This document shows positions 1 through 11,198 of a stretch of 64,000 nt of DNA, in pieces (the first letter of the stretch is position 1; each line of letters starts with the position of its first letter). Location of the stretch: contig JAHYIO010000031.1 in assembly GCA_020543525.1 (NCBI GenBank), positions 558,001 to 622,000 of the forward strand, read 5' to 3'. Under the pieces are notes generated by a model. It had not been told where the DNA came from. It did not search any database and saw only the letters and a program-made list of their open reading frames with translations. Position numbers and translations under genes: made by a program. Origin of the DNA: Coriolopsis trogii (lineage: Eukaryota; Basidiomycota; Agaricomycetes; Polyporales; Polyporaceae).

Positions 1-1393
1 ACTAAGCACAGCTGAGGCGCCGCTATCGCAGAGCTCGTGGATTCCCCGACGAGCTGGGATCGGATGGGTATTGCACCGACCAGAGTCAACAATGCCCTCA
101 CAGAACCAAGCATAACAATTGTTCTCCGCTGGATCGGTCGACTAAACGTCTACCACCCCTTGTATGCCCGCTTTCAAGACCACGGTGCGTGTTCAGCTAT
201 AGTTCTTCGTCGATGAAAGTGCGGACGACTTTAGACTCAAAGAACGGTGAATACATGCGGTTTGAATGTCGCTAACGAATCGTCACATATGCATGGACGC
301 GGACGAGAAGTTCCAGGTCAACGAGGGTGGGACTTACCATGGGCACGTGGCAGACGAGACAAGACTTCTCCTCAAATGAACAGTTTCATAGTCACGATCC
401 CCGCTCACAACATGCAACTACCCCAAGCGGCTGTTCTGTTGGACATCCACTACTGCACGCGTGGCCCTGGCGTGGGGCGGTATTGTAGTCGAAGCGATAG
501 TCAGAAATTATCGATCAGACTACGAAGTTCGGGATGCAATAGAACTGGATACGTCACACACTCTTGTGAGAACTTCGTTCCTTTCGAATTTGAGTCTGAC
601 CATGCTGAACAGAATCTACTCACAAGGTGTCCCAAAATTTCGTAAGCACTCCATGGCCACCGAGCACAATCTGGCTTCTAACAGCGACGATGTGACAGGT
701 CGTCCACCCCCGCCAATGAGCCGTAATGTTCTGTCTGCGCAATCCGACGTAGCGGGATTCTGTCGCCCAATCCGGTAGAGCGTCCTTGATCGCGGTCACT
801 ACTAGGTGTGAGCCGATGCCTTCTGGAACACGACACGAGTGTGGATAGCTCCTAGGCTAACATCTTCTCTACCGTTGAAGCGAATGACACTTGACCTTCT
901 ATGATACCTGAGGGTTCGTGGGACCAGCCCAGCGGTTCACCTACGAGCTAGAGCGTTGCCTGCAACAACAAGGGATTGTGCCCCATCCGCTTGGACTACT
1001 GGTTGGCCAAGCTTCCTGGCCTGCCTGCACGGAAGAGAGCACGGCTATCAGCAAGGTGACCCGGAGCGAAAAAGGGATGCAAAATGCTAAACCGGCATGC
1101 GTTGTGTATGACGGCTCTGGGAATGCAGGCGACTATATCCGCATGAGAAGATGTGTCGCCTGGGAGAGTATGGGGTCCGTGATCTGCTTTCTCGGTACAG
1201 CAACATCACGTTTCCCGCTCATAGCCCATAGGCGGGTAGGGAGCCGGCCCTGACATAAGACATGGGTCGTCTCTTAGATTTAAGTGCGCCCTCTGTCTTC
1301 TTTCTTGATCATTCACTCCCCACTTCCTCGAGTCCGACTAACTTGGACATCTGCGCCTCCTTTTCTCTCCTCTCCCGTTGTACATAAGTCAAT
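1..1393. other. Intergenic, no supported gene
   Basis: Only short overlapping ORFs with no recognisable domain are present. I found no set of splice sites that joins them into a plausible protein. The stretch just before 1394 is pyrimidine-rich, as expected for the leader of the acyl-CoA oxidase gene that follows. Confidence 0.5.
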
Positions 1394-3534
1394 ATGTCTT
1401 CCGCGGGCTACCCAAAGCGCACGATCCACCTTCCCCACTCAGATGTCTTCGCCAGACGCACACACCAGATGAACGACGACGCTCGCGCATTGCTCTCTTA
1501 CGAGAAGGCGAAGGCTGCCGGTGTCGCTTATGGTACGCGCTTTCCTCGTCATCAGATCCCACTCTGTACAAGGATCTGACCCTTGAAACATTCAGACATG
1601 AGGCTGGATGACGTGCTGTCGCTGTCGCCGAAGTTCTGGCAGCTTCATAACGATCCTATAGTGCTTCTCGACGGAGCCGCGTTTACGCTCATTGCCATTC
1701 AGTTCAATCTCTGCGCAGGCACGATCGCGCGGTATTGCAGGCGACGACCCGATCTCGTTCCACTAGTTGATGACCTACTCCGGTTCCGCAAGCAGTGAGT
1801 GCTTATGACCAGTCTCACCTGTCCCGATACTTACCGCTTTTCATTCTAGCGGACAATTCTTGTTGACCGAGCTCGGACATGGGCTTGATGTTGCGAACAT
1901 GGAAACGACTGCGACGATGTTACCGTCTGGAGAGTTCATACTGCATTCTCCCACGCCCTCCTCCGCAAAGTATGTTCATATCCTTTCGTGTCTCGTATCA
2001 ATGATAGTGACCGCGTCTTCGTGCAGGTTCATGCCGCCGACAGTCCCTGCCGGCCTGCCATGTGTCGGCGTAGTGTTTGCCCGTTTGATCGTCAACGGTG
2101 AAGACCGTGGGCACAGACCGTTCGTCGTCCCTCTCAATGACGGCAAGCAGATGTGTGCAGGTGTCGAATCAAAGTAAGTTCTTTCCTCGAATGGTGCATG
2201 TCGCCCTGACAGCGCGTGTGTATCATACCAAGACTCGGTTCCCGCCACGCAGACCCTGACGTATCCTTTCACCCCGCAGATTGCTTCCCTACCGTGGCGG
2301 GCCAAACCCTCTGCCGCACGCGCTGACGACGTTCTCGCACGTCCGGCTCCCTCGGTCTGCGCTGCTCGGGTCCCTTGAACGCCCCGCCAACGTACACGCG
2401 AACCTCATGGACATCATCTCCCGTGTCGCGATCGGGACCATCGCCCTGGGCTGCATTGTGCTTCCCTTCATGCAATGCTACGCAACGATTGGCACGATGT
2501 ACTCCCTCCGCCGCACCATCGGGCCCGCCTCTGCTGAGCAGCCCACGCCCATCCTCACCTTCCGCACCCAGCAGGCTCCCCTCCTGACCGTCGCTGCGAA
2601 CGCGTACGTGATGCAGGCGTTACAACGCTGGGCGATCCCGAAGTTCTGCGACGGCCGCTTGGACGGACGCGTGCGCCATGGGATTGCGGCGATCTTCAAG
2701 GCGGTCATGGTCCAGCACTCTCAGCAGGCCGCGATCTCTGTTTCTGAGCGCTGTGGAGCCCAGGGCCTGTTCGCGCACAACCAGATGACGTGTCTACACG
2801 TGGGTGGCTCTTTCATGCACAATCCTTACTCTATATTGATACTGTTGGTGCTGCCAGAACGAGACGCGTGGCATTGCGATTGCTGAAGGGGATATTCTCG
2901 GACTCGCCATTCGTAAGTGGCGACTGCACCATAGCATGCCAGCAGGCGAGAGCGGCGTATCTCACATTCCCACCCCACAGGTCTTGTCAACGAGCTCATT
3001 CTAGGACGATACGAGATGCCCCAACCCGCGGATCCAGAGTCTCTCCTCGCGCGTCACGAAGCCGCGCTCCTCCAGGAGTTGCGTGACGTCGTTAAGAACA
3101 ACGCCCACCACAGGAGCAGCGAAGTGAGCCGCCTCGTCCTCCCGTACTGTCAACCCGTGATGGAGGCGATCGGACACCGGATGGCATACGACGCAGCGGT
3201 CGCGCAGGGCGTCCGCCCGTGTCTCATCGACCTCTACGTCGCGAACGTCGTCAAGCTCGACCCGGCGTGGTACTCTGAGAACGCGGGCCTGACACGCCGC
3301 GCGCAGCAGGAGATGGAGGTCCGCGCGCTCGACACCGTCCTCCCGATCCTGGGCGAGCTCGTGAAGGAGATGGACGTCTTCCCGTACGTGAACGCGCCGA
3401 TCGTGTCGGACGAGCGCTGGGCGGCGTTCGTCGACGAGCTCAAGGTCTTCCGGGGCAACGCACGCGTGGACGTGTTCGAAGAGTCGCGTGGACGGGCGGC
3501 GCTCGCCACCGAGATGGTGAGGAGTCATCTCTGA
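1394..3534 (+). CDS. Peroxisomal acyl-CoA oxidase
   Basis: Flavin enzyme of the acyl-CoA oxidase/dehydrogenase superfamily, expected to catalyse the first, H2O2-producing step of peroxisomal fatty-acid beta-oxidation. Seven exons join in frame: 1394-1532, 1596-1794, 1850-1969, 2027-2173, 2280-2799, 2858-2912, 2981-3534, giving 577 aa. Family signatures in order are LTELGHGLD and NMETTATMLP (middle-domain region), RPFVVPLNDG, LPYRGGPNPLPHALTTF, YSLRRTIGP, FRTQQAPLLT, HGIAAIFKAVMVQHSQ, GAQGLFAHNQMT, GIAIAEGDILGLAIRLVNEL and LVLPYCQPVMEAIGHRMAYD. The last three residues are SHL, a permitted PTS1 variant, which supports a peroxisomal location. The start is the first in-frame ATG; the alternative first acceptor inside intron 1 would put a stop in frame. 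It is convergent with the antiporter gene at 4355-7348. The family call is secure; substrate chain length cannot be read from the sequence. Confidence 0.9.
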
Positions 3535-4354
3535 GTCTGCGTCCCCGCTGAATGTGGCAGAGTGTTCTTACTCTTTTTCTTGGTTTGCCTCCTGGCATCA
3601 CTTCTATGTCTCCCGACGGTGGTCTTCGTCTGGTCTTCACGCCCGGCCGGCCGTCGTATATCTTGGATTGTCCTCCCCTACTTTACACTTTCCATTACGT
3701 GCTGTGCCGCGGCTTGTTACTCTTCTTGCCTTACCTTAGTATTACGAGCTGGTCCCGATTGCTCTAAGCTGCTTACTATAACCTATCTTCAACCTAGTGC
3801 GGGGCAGCTGGATGTCCGCGTCTACGTCTGTATCACGTTGTTTGGAAATGACTTTCCGTCCCTTGTCTAACCCTATTGTATCTACTGTCCGTATGTAGCA
3901 TCACTAGATTCCAGACTATGGATCTTCGAATCTCAACACCCATTGCGAGAAATCGCTGCTATCGTGTGCTATCTCGCCAAAGACCTTTCTCCTTCGTCTC
4001 CGGACCGTTCGCTAGCTATGCATCTCGCCTCAAAGTGGTCGAAAAATCTCGCGAGATCACCCAGACCACACAGACTTTCCACCCGAAGGCATGGATGCAG
4101 TCAGCGTACGTATGCGTTTCATGTCCGATGTTGCGAGATACTGAGCCAGGCATTCTATTCGGTATCAAGTCAAAGATCAAGTCGTAGAGATCGTATGGAA
4201 GAAACGCATAGCCCTCCCACTTCCACTTCCACTCACACCACACCCGCCTTCCGGGGCCCGTGCCTCCCACTCGCTTTCTAGTCCTCCACGTTCGTCTCCC
4301 CCAACCCGAGACCTCCAGACCGGACCACGTGGCTCTCTGAGCCACCAGCCTATG
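3535..4354. other. Intergenic between convergent genes
   Basis: Space between the stops of the acyl-CoA oxidase (+) and the antiporter (-), probably both 3' UTRs. The ORFs here have no domain and no coherent splice structure. Confidence 0.5.
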
Positions 4355-7348
4355 TTATTGCGCTGTTGGGAAGTGAACATTCTTTCCCAGCGGGTGGCCG
4401 CCCGAGCTGTCACCCGCAGAGACAGGCGCCAGCTCGATGTCGTCCGCATGTCCGCCCGGGCTGCCCATGTCCATCTCCTCCTGCGACCCGGTCAGGTTCT
4501 CTGGGAACCGCACCGCCTTGGCCGACGTAGGAGTCTGCGGCCCAGACCCCAAGCCTGAGAGAGGCGTCGCGCGTCCCCTCTCCTTGTGTGCGTCGGCGTC
4601 CGAGTCCTTGTGCTTGTCCCGGTTCGCAGCGAGGATCGTCGCGAGCTCGTCCGCGGCAGGGAAGCGCACTGAGCGGTGCGAGGCCGAGACCGATGCTGGG
4701 GTCTGCGCACCAGATGGCAAGGCCCTGGATCCGTCGTCGGAGGGCGACGTCGACCCTGACACGATGCGCACGCGCGACGCGTTCGGGCTGTGGACGCGCG
4801 TAGGCGTTTCCGATGGAATTCTGCTCTCGATACCGTTGTGTTTCACGTTGACGGCTGCCTCCTCTGCATTCACGGGCTTCTCGTAGATCTGTGTTTCAGG
4901 TTCTTGCTGTGTCTGCGTTGAGTAGGACAAAAGACAGAAGGAAGAGGCGAGCACGAGTGCGGGATGGAGCGCAGGACGTGTGCCGTGCGAGGTGAGCCTA
5001 CTGCCCTGTGCGGAAAAGACAGGATCGCTACTCACGTGGCCGACGTCGTCATGGAACGAGGCTTCCTGTTGCGTTCCTCCATGCTTGCGATCGAGCTCCG
5101 GGTTCGCAGTCTCGTCGCCAATCATGGCCGCCGGCCCCAGCTCGGGAACGTGGTGCGCCTTCTTCTCGCCCTTCTCGGCCTCGTCTTGCGAGATGACGAC
5201 GGGTTCTGTCAGGCCCGAAGACTCGACGTGATCCATGCCGCGTTCGACGTCAGGCGCCCTGCCGTCTGCCACACTCGACCGAGCGGTCTCCGCTGGAGAG
5301 CGGCGCGCCCACAGAAGCCAATCAGGCCCGTTCGCGTTGCGCGCAGTCAACGTGCGGGACAGGGAGAGCGTCCGCGAGCGGACATTACGGCCGAACGAGA
5401 AGAAGGGGATCGAGAGGCCGTCTGCGTGAAGTGCCGCGTGAGATCTGTGCATGTGGAGCGGAACGGCGGACGGAGCACGACGCACGGATGATGATGGACC
5501 CCAACACGACGAAGGCGACAATGGTCTGCAACGTTGCCGCGAGAATCTCCGCCTGTCCTTGTGGCGGGGATTGAGGGGTCGGTAACTCCGTGACGGCCAA
5601 GGTGGAGACGAATATTGCGCCTACACCCATCTATAAACGGCGATGAGATGAGAAAGAACACGAGCTGGAGTAATCCTGGATGTCTTACAGGACCTGTTGT
5701 GGCATGTCAGAACCAAACCTATGAGGTCGCGATAAAAGGCGTCTCACCGAAATGGCCGGAGAAGAGAGCTTCTTTCCACGTTGAAATCTCGGGTACCCAC
5801 TTGTACAAAAGCAGCATAGAAGGAATGCGGCGAAGGAACAGTACGGCGATGAACAATACGACCAGTCTCCACGGAGTTATGCCGAGCTCTGGCGCGTTGA
5901 ACATGTTGAAGGGCATCCAGGCCCCAATATAGACAAAAGTGCCGCAATTCAATAGCAAGTCAATAACGGAGGAGAAAACCTCGTCTTCGATCTGCGTGTT
6001 GAAATGACCGTCCCAACTGATTGCGGAACCTGTGATGGGACAACGGCGTTGAGCCATATGCAAAAGTTATAAGAGAAAGGAGTGTACGTACCCGCTGCGA
6101 AGGCAGCAAGGAGGTCGTCACTGCCTAAGGTGCGTGTGACCCCATTAGTAAACAGAGCAAGAGCAAGGTACTGAGCGACATAAGACTCCCGGTCGATGAA
6201 ACCCTTCTTGTGAGAGAACTTCATGAGGTGCGAGAATGCCAGTCCTTTCACACCATAAGCCACTGCGACACACAACACACAGACATCGCATTCACTCACC
6301 TAGTACAGCGCCGATCACAGTACCCAGAATGACCTGGTCTGAATTGATGTCAGACCCTCCGCACCGCATGCAGCCAAGCGATCACTTACATAGCCACCCC
6401 ACGAGGAACCACTCCTCAATGGCTACACCGCGCGAGCGCTCTATCGTAAGATAAATAGAGATGCTGAGAAAAGGGTATGCCAAGCCGTCGTTGGCAGCGG
6501 ACTCCGCCGAGAGGATGCGGCGGAGGTTCAACGGCACATGTTTAACGGCAAATTTTCCGCCTGCACGCAGATGTGAGCAGCATACAACAATACGGAGGAG
6601 CCTCTACGTACCCACAATGGCGGCGCAGATGATCGGGTCTGTCGGGGTCAGACAGGCAGCGATGACAAGGGCAGATATGAAGTTAAGGGAAGGGAACAGC
6701 GCGACAATGATACCTGGACGGGACACATGAGGAGAGAGGCATGAGTAGAATGAAAGCTTGGGACGTACCCGCCACGATGACCCAACCGAAGGCCATAGTT
6801 GGAACAACCATAACGAGCAGGCTCTTTACATGCTCCGCGAGATATGCCTTAGGGAGCTCGACTCCGATAGCGAACAGGCCAGCAGCGAGAGTGACGCGCA
6901 TAACTTCAAGGGTAATGGTGTTGGTATCGTCTCCCCAGGAGCGAGGATTGAAGATGTTGGCACAGTAAGGGCCAAATATGACACCGAAGGCGGTGCCGAG
7001 AACGACTTCATTGATGTATAGCTGTTGCATACTCAGAAAGACGAAGAATAGAGAACGAGGACGGTTGCTCACCTTTTCTTTTACAAGCAGAGAAACCATA
7101 CTGAACTGTAGACCAAAATCAGTGAAGACACCGAAAAGGAGGGAGGAGTTGTTGGTTGTATGCAGATCCGGATAGGGAATTTGTGCCACATTTTTCGTGC
7201 GTTTCAGGATGAGAAGAGGAACTTACCGCGACTACGAACCCCCCTATGACCATGTACGCCAACCCCGAGTCGGTGATCTAACAGGCGAGTTTGTGAACTG
7301 ATATAGGAGATGAAATGGTACACGGACTTCTAAAAGATGTATATTCAT
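4355..7348 (-). CDS. NHA1: Nha1-type plasma-membrane Na+/H+ antiporter
   Basis: Monovalent cation/proton antiporter of the fungal Nha1/Sod2 family, expected in the plasma membrane for Na+/K+ extrusion and pH homeostasis. Thirteen exons join in frame to 738 aa: 7348-7328, 7277-7227, 7105-7073, 7021-6769, 6713-6612, 6560-6390, 6338-6300, 6262-6092, 6029-5748, 5693-5689, 5630-5486, 5421-5036, 4912-4355. The exon total is divisible by three. Family landmarks are the N-terminal MNIHLLEITDSGLAYMV, YINEVVLGTAFGVIFGPYC, LTPTDPIICAAIVGGKFA, LSAESAANDGLAYPF (the conserved ND pair), GSDDLLAAFAAGSAISWDG, LRRIPSM, and GHFG-GPMGVGAIF. The last is restored only by a 5-nt microexon. About twelve hydrophobic segments are followed by a long hydrophilic Ser/Asp/Glu-rich tail, as is usual for fungal Nha1. 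Exon 1 codes seven residues and uses a GTCCGT donor, the least certain junction. The 123-nt intron in the tail is a multiple of three, so its retention would not break the frame. Confidence 0.9.
5689..5693 (-). other. 5-nt microexon of the antiporter gene
   Basis: The exon is GTCCT on the minus strand. It is bounded by a CAACAG acceptor (end of a 54-nt intron, 5747-5694) and a GTAAGA donor (start of a 58-nt intron, 5688-5631). It enters in phase 1 and leaves in phase 0, supplying the last two bases of a Gly codon plus a Pro codon. Joining the flanking exons directly breaks the frame; including it gives the conserved family motif GHFGPMGVGAIF. Confidence 0.8.
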
Positions 7349-7641
7349 GCTTTCAGCGTAATCCTGGGGAAGTTTTGACGAAGCAGTAGCGGGTCTAATA
7401 GGGCGGAGGATGGAAAGTGGTAAAGTAGGAGTAGGTATAGAGTTGACGTTCAAAAGGTTGAGTGGCAGACATGGGCGGCTATCATGCCGGTTCCCGGCTT
7501 CCGGGCCATGTCCTTGGCAGCGTCTACAGTCAACTCCCTCCTACAGTGACGGCCGTTATTGATGCAACCCCCCCTTTTCGGAAGGTCGTTCCCATCTGCC
7601 AGAAATGCCTCTATTCCAGCGCTATCCTGATGCTGCCTGTC

Positions 7642-7758
7642 TAGTCTCGTGACCAGACGTTCGGAGCTTCAATCGGATTCGAAAAACCGGGCGAATCCGA
7701 GTTCAGGAGCTCGGATTCGTCCGAGATTTCGAGCTCCGAACGTCTGGTCACGAGACTA
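7642..7758. mobile_element. Foldback MITE with 9-bp target duplication (MULE-like)
   Basis: A 117-bp element has perfect 27-bp terminal inverted repeats at 7642-7668 and 7732-7758; the left arm begins TAGTCTCGTGACCAG. It is flanked by an exact 9-bp direct repeat, CTGCCTGTC, at 7633-7641 and 7759-7767. The interior contains further short inverted copies of CGGATTCG/CGAATCCG. A 9-bp target duplication is characteristic of Mutator-like elements; the class is inferred from that alone. It sits inside the larger TIR element at 7525-8531, so it inserted later. Confidence 0.75.
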
Positions 7759-8092
7759 CTGCCTGTCTTGTTTTCAACCCGCCCTTTGTCAAATGCCCTC
7801 AGAATTCCTAGCATGGACAACACATGACTCTAAACTGACACAGTGATATTTTCCAGCTAATATATGAGGTGCTAGGACTAGAGTCCAGGATTACTCAGTG
7901 CAGCTTCAATTGATCTTGTCACTGGGCCAATATCATTCGTAAAGTAGTGCTTAGTGTATAGAGAGTAGATTCTGCCGACAAACGCAAGTAAAAGACGCAT
8001 GTATGATGCAAACAAGCAGAGCCCTGCCCAATTAGCGCCCGGACGAAGCTGTAATAGCGGTGGTTTTGGCGTATGGGAACGGTCTTCCAACA

Positions 8093-8515
8093 CCGTCACT
8101 GTAACCCATACCTGTCGGGACAGGCCAAAATCTATGGGTTTTCGTGGGTTATGGGCTAGGGGAGGACGATAACAATAAGCGCCTTATAAGCGCACATACA
8201 TTTGCTGTTAGCGCCGATATGTGTGATTTGTATGACACCCTAGTTATCCTCAACCGGCTTGTTGTCACTTTGTATTTGACAGGATTATGTGCCAGGAAGT
8301 CATAGGGGGTCGAGTTGGTGCGGATTTTCACTATTGGACATGATTTTGCTTGCATATCAGGTCAATTTGTAAGCTAACCTATGGGTTATGTGACACTATC
8401 AGGCCATGGATTATGGGTTACTACAGGGTTATGGGTTATCTCCCCTGTCCCAAGTCGGGAAGGCCGAAAATGTATGGGATATACCGGTTTATGGGTTACG
8501 AGAGGTATGGGATAG
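8093..8515. repeat. Degenerate TATGGGTTA-type repeats
   Basis: Several imperfect copies of ATGGGTTATGGG-like motifs occur at about 8132-8155, 8379-8392 and 8410-8440, with a related TTATGGGTTACG at 8489-8500. A diverged direct repeat, TCGGGA(C)AGGCC(A/G)AAAAT followed by (C/G)TATGGG, is seen near 8117 and 8455. They lie within the TIR element and are probably its subterminal repeats. Confidence 0.5.
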
Positions 8516-8531
8516 GAGGGAGTTGACTGTA

Positions 8532-9704
8532 CCTATTGTGTACCCCCAAGGTCGCGACCGGAGCTGAGCACTAAGTACTCATGCTCACTCTCCTCATACC
8601 GAAGTCTGAATACTGCTCTATTTCGACCGAATGCTCAGGGGAGGAATGCGTGACACGGATGAACTACTGGGCGGAAAGTTCAGACCCGCCGTTCAAGATG
8701 CCCGCCCCCCCAAAAGTGCCCTAGCGCCTGTTTAGCGCTGTGACGAATCCTGGAGGTTCAGAGGGCATTGTGATGCGTGACACCCCGAGGAGTCTAAGGT
8801 ATGCCCAGCACAGACTCGACTACGTCGTTACAGCGTTACTTGCTGTGACAGATCACGTGAACTGACATAACTTGTGATATTGCAAATGTCAAGCTTTGTC
8901 TTCAACACTTCCAGGAGGTGATCAAGTATTCAAACAGGCTCTAGAATACTTTGTGCACTGTTTGAAATACACAAGAGGTACACCCGTACACGGTATAAAG
9001 TAGAATCCTGAGAAAGACTTTAAAGATCAAGTGGCTTATCCGTCCCAATTACCCGATAAACGCCCTAAGAATTACTGCAGAGACCAAAACTTCTGAAATG
9101 GCTCAGGACGGACGCACTGCACTGAAAATCAAGCAAGAACACAAATTGCGAGAGTGTTGTGGCCACAAGATGTTCTTTTTTGTTTGGTGATATATGGAGT
9201 CTGTACATTCTAGTTTAAAATGCAATGCTGTCCCTCCGCCAAACTGAGGGCAGCGTGACGGAAATAGGTCACCTGACGTAGTCGAGTCTGTGCTGGGCAT
9301 ACCTTATCTATCGTGTAACGGTGATGCTGCTACAGGAGCCAGTCGAGCTCGCTATCGGATGACGGATAGAGCTGGCTAGAGAATGCCGCGTTCGCCTTCG
9401 AACCCCTCACAAGTCACTCGTCGTATGCTGAGTTGTGTGCAGCGAATCCCACAACTATGAACTCTCCACTGGCAGTGATGCCCCCTGAACGGGACATATT
9501 GAGATTCATGACGGTAACGAAAGCGCATCTTTATTCTACAGGTGGTGTACTCATAGCGGTCTTCACCACAGAGCATAAATAGTACTATAGTACTCGCGTG
9601 GTCCGTGCATCCGTTGCCAGTGCACATTCGCCATCTCTGCAAATCTGGACTGTTACGAAGCGCATTGCGCTTCAATCCAGCAATTGCCAGTGAGATAGTG
9701 GCAT
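8532..9704. other. Intergenic, no supported gene
   Basis: AT-richer, stop-rich sequence between the TIR element and the acidic protein gene. I see no coding signal or structured repeat. Confidence 0.45.
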
Positions 9705-10559
9705 TCAATTCCCCCGCAACAGCTTGTCCTCGTCGGGCGACAGCATGCGTCGCAATTGGGCTTGCGATTCCTCATACCGGCGGGAGCGCTCCCTTTCCTC
9801 TTCCGCATACTTTGCACTACGTCAACGTTGACATAGGTCAGTCAGCGCTCTTTGTATATCCATGAGTTGACGACGATAGAATAGGCACTCACTCGATAGC
9901 AGCAAGGTTAGCGTAGAAGCTCTCGGTGTCCCTATCCATCTCGTCCATCGCCGTCTGAATATATGTCGTGAACTGCCTCTTTGACTCGTGCAGCTGCCTG
10001 ATGTAGCTCGCACTCGCAAGTCCGTACTGAGCATCTGGGGCGTCAGCCTGTGTGGAGCGCAAACAACTCTCAGCCATGGCGAGACGCTCTGTTGAGTCCA
10101 GGTGAGCCCGCAGCAGAGCTGAGCATGAGTTGGTCGGTACTCACCTGTACTTTCCTCTGCGGGTCCCTGCCACTCGTCCTCATCAGCCATGGCGTCCTCA
10201 TCAGCCAAGGCATCCTCATCAGCCAAGGCATCCTCGTCCTCATCGTCTTCCTCGTCGTCTGTAAACTCGGGGCACTGTCTACGTCGACGGTGGCGGCGAG
10301 GGTTGTCGTCATCCTCTTCCTCTATGGTGTCGAGTAACTCTTGCTGGATCCTCTTCTCCCGGTTAGCCTCGTGCTGCTCCAGCAGGGAGGTGTCGAGCGA
10401 CTCCGTCCTGACCACAAAGTTGCGCAGTGGCGAGGAGCGGATTGGCACATACGGTGTCCCCTCAGACTGCGCAGCTGTCTGAGCACTCGATGCCTCCTGC
10501 GTGCGATGCAGGACAGGCCCTTGACCATATTGGCCGGAAGCGGAGGGCTGATCTAGCAT
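9705..10559 (-). CDS. Hypothetical acidic, coiled protein
   Basis: Three exons (10559-10145, 10088-9893, 9816-9705) join in frame to 240 aa. I do not recognise the family. The N-terminal third is Ser/Gln/Pro-rich and low-complexity. The centre has basic RRHRRRR followed by a strongly acidic run containing three to four tandem copies of an ADEDAL-like hexapeptide, coded by 18-bp direct repeats at about 10174-10234. The C-terminal part (YIRQLHESKRQFTTYIQTAM and KYAEEERERSRRYEESQAQL) is heptad-like and probably coiled coil. There is no signal peptide or membrane segment. The 18-bp repeat could vary in copy number between strains. Intron sites are canonical and frame continuity supports a real gene. 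Confidence 0.65.
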
Positions 10560-11185
10560 ACTGTGGCGTCCAGTGGATAGTCAGGAGTGTGTGTGGAGGT
10601 GGCAAGTTGTGAACGCGTCTTTCGGGAACTTTATAAAGGCATTATAGAGTCTGGTTATGACTCAGCGCCCGGTCGGTGCGTGAGGCAAAGGCTTCTGTCC
10701 GGGCGGCCATAGCTCAGGCGTCTTCGCGAGGCGTGGTGGATCCTTGCAATTGTACTATGCGAGCAAGGCTGTGAACGTGGCCGAGTTGGCGAGAAACTGT
10801 GAGTGTGTTATGTGGATCGCCGTTCTTGAGCAACTACGTCTTCACTAGATCGCCACAGCGTACGCCATGCCGCACAATTGTGGGCGCTCTTTGTTCGATA
10901 TGACAACAAGGCATGTTTGTTCTGAGATTGTGAACTCGTACGTCGCTCTCACCTTCAGAATATCTGACAAGAGGCTCAACACAACACATATGCACGTCTT
11001 CCGCTAAGCGACAAGGCGGTCGTATAGAGGACGAATCAGCTTGATCTCCGAACGCTGGCGCGGTGGCCCTGTACCTGGCTCGGTACTTTTGCGCCTCTAG
11101 CAGATCCCGTCGCTCGACATGGTGTGCAGGTTCTTCGGGACATCGTAGCCCCCAAGTACTGTGATCTCTGTTCCCAGTGGGGACG
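10560..11185. other. Intergenic, no supported gene
   Basis: Short ORFs only, on the upstream side of the acidic protein gene, ending at the left target duplication of the SINE. No conserved element was recognised. Confidence 0.45.
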
Positions 11186-11198
11186 GCCTCCACATAGA

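Larger units (their letters stand above)
7525..8531. mobile_element. Non-autonomous pogo/Tc1-like TIR element
   Basis: Perfect 19-bp inverted repeats, TACAGTCAACTCCCTCCTA at 7525-7543 and its reverse complement at 8513-8531, bound about 1 kb with no transposase ORF. If the outer TA on each side is the target duplication, the element starts CAGTC..., as in the TA-targeting Tc1/mariner/pogo superfamily. Subterminal TAACCCATA-type motifs occur several times inside the right half, a common arrangement for transposase binding. A second, smaller element is nested at 7642-7758. The superfamily assignment is inference from TIR and TA only. Confidence 0.65.

Noticed and set aside
4437..5491. Long plus-strand ORFs opposite the antiporter tail
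   Set aside because: They are antisense shadows of the GC-rich minus-strand coding sequence, without domains.
5631..5747. Frameshift making the antiporter gene a pseudogene
   Set aside because: The 5-nt microexon at 5693-5689 with canonical splice sites restores the frame and a conserved motif.
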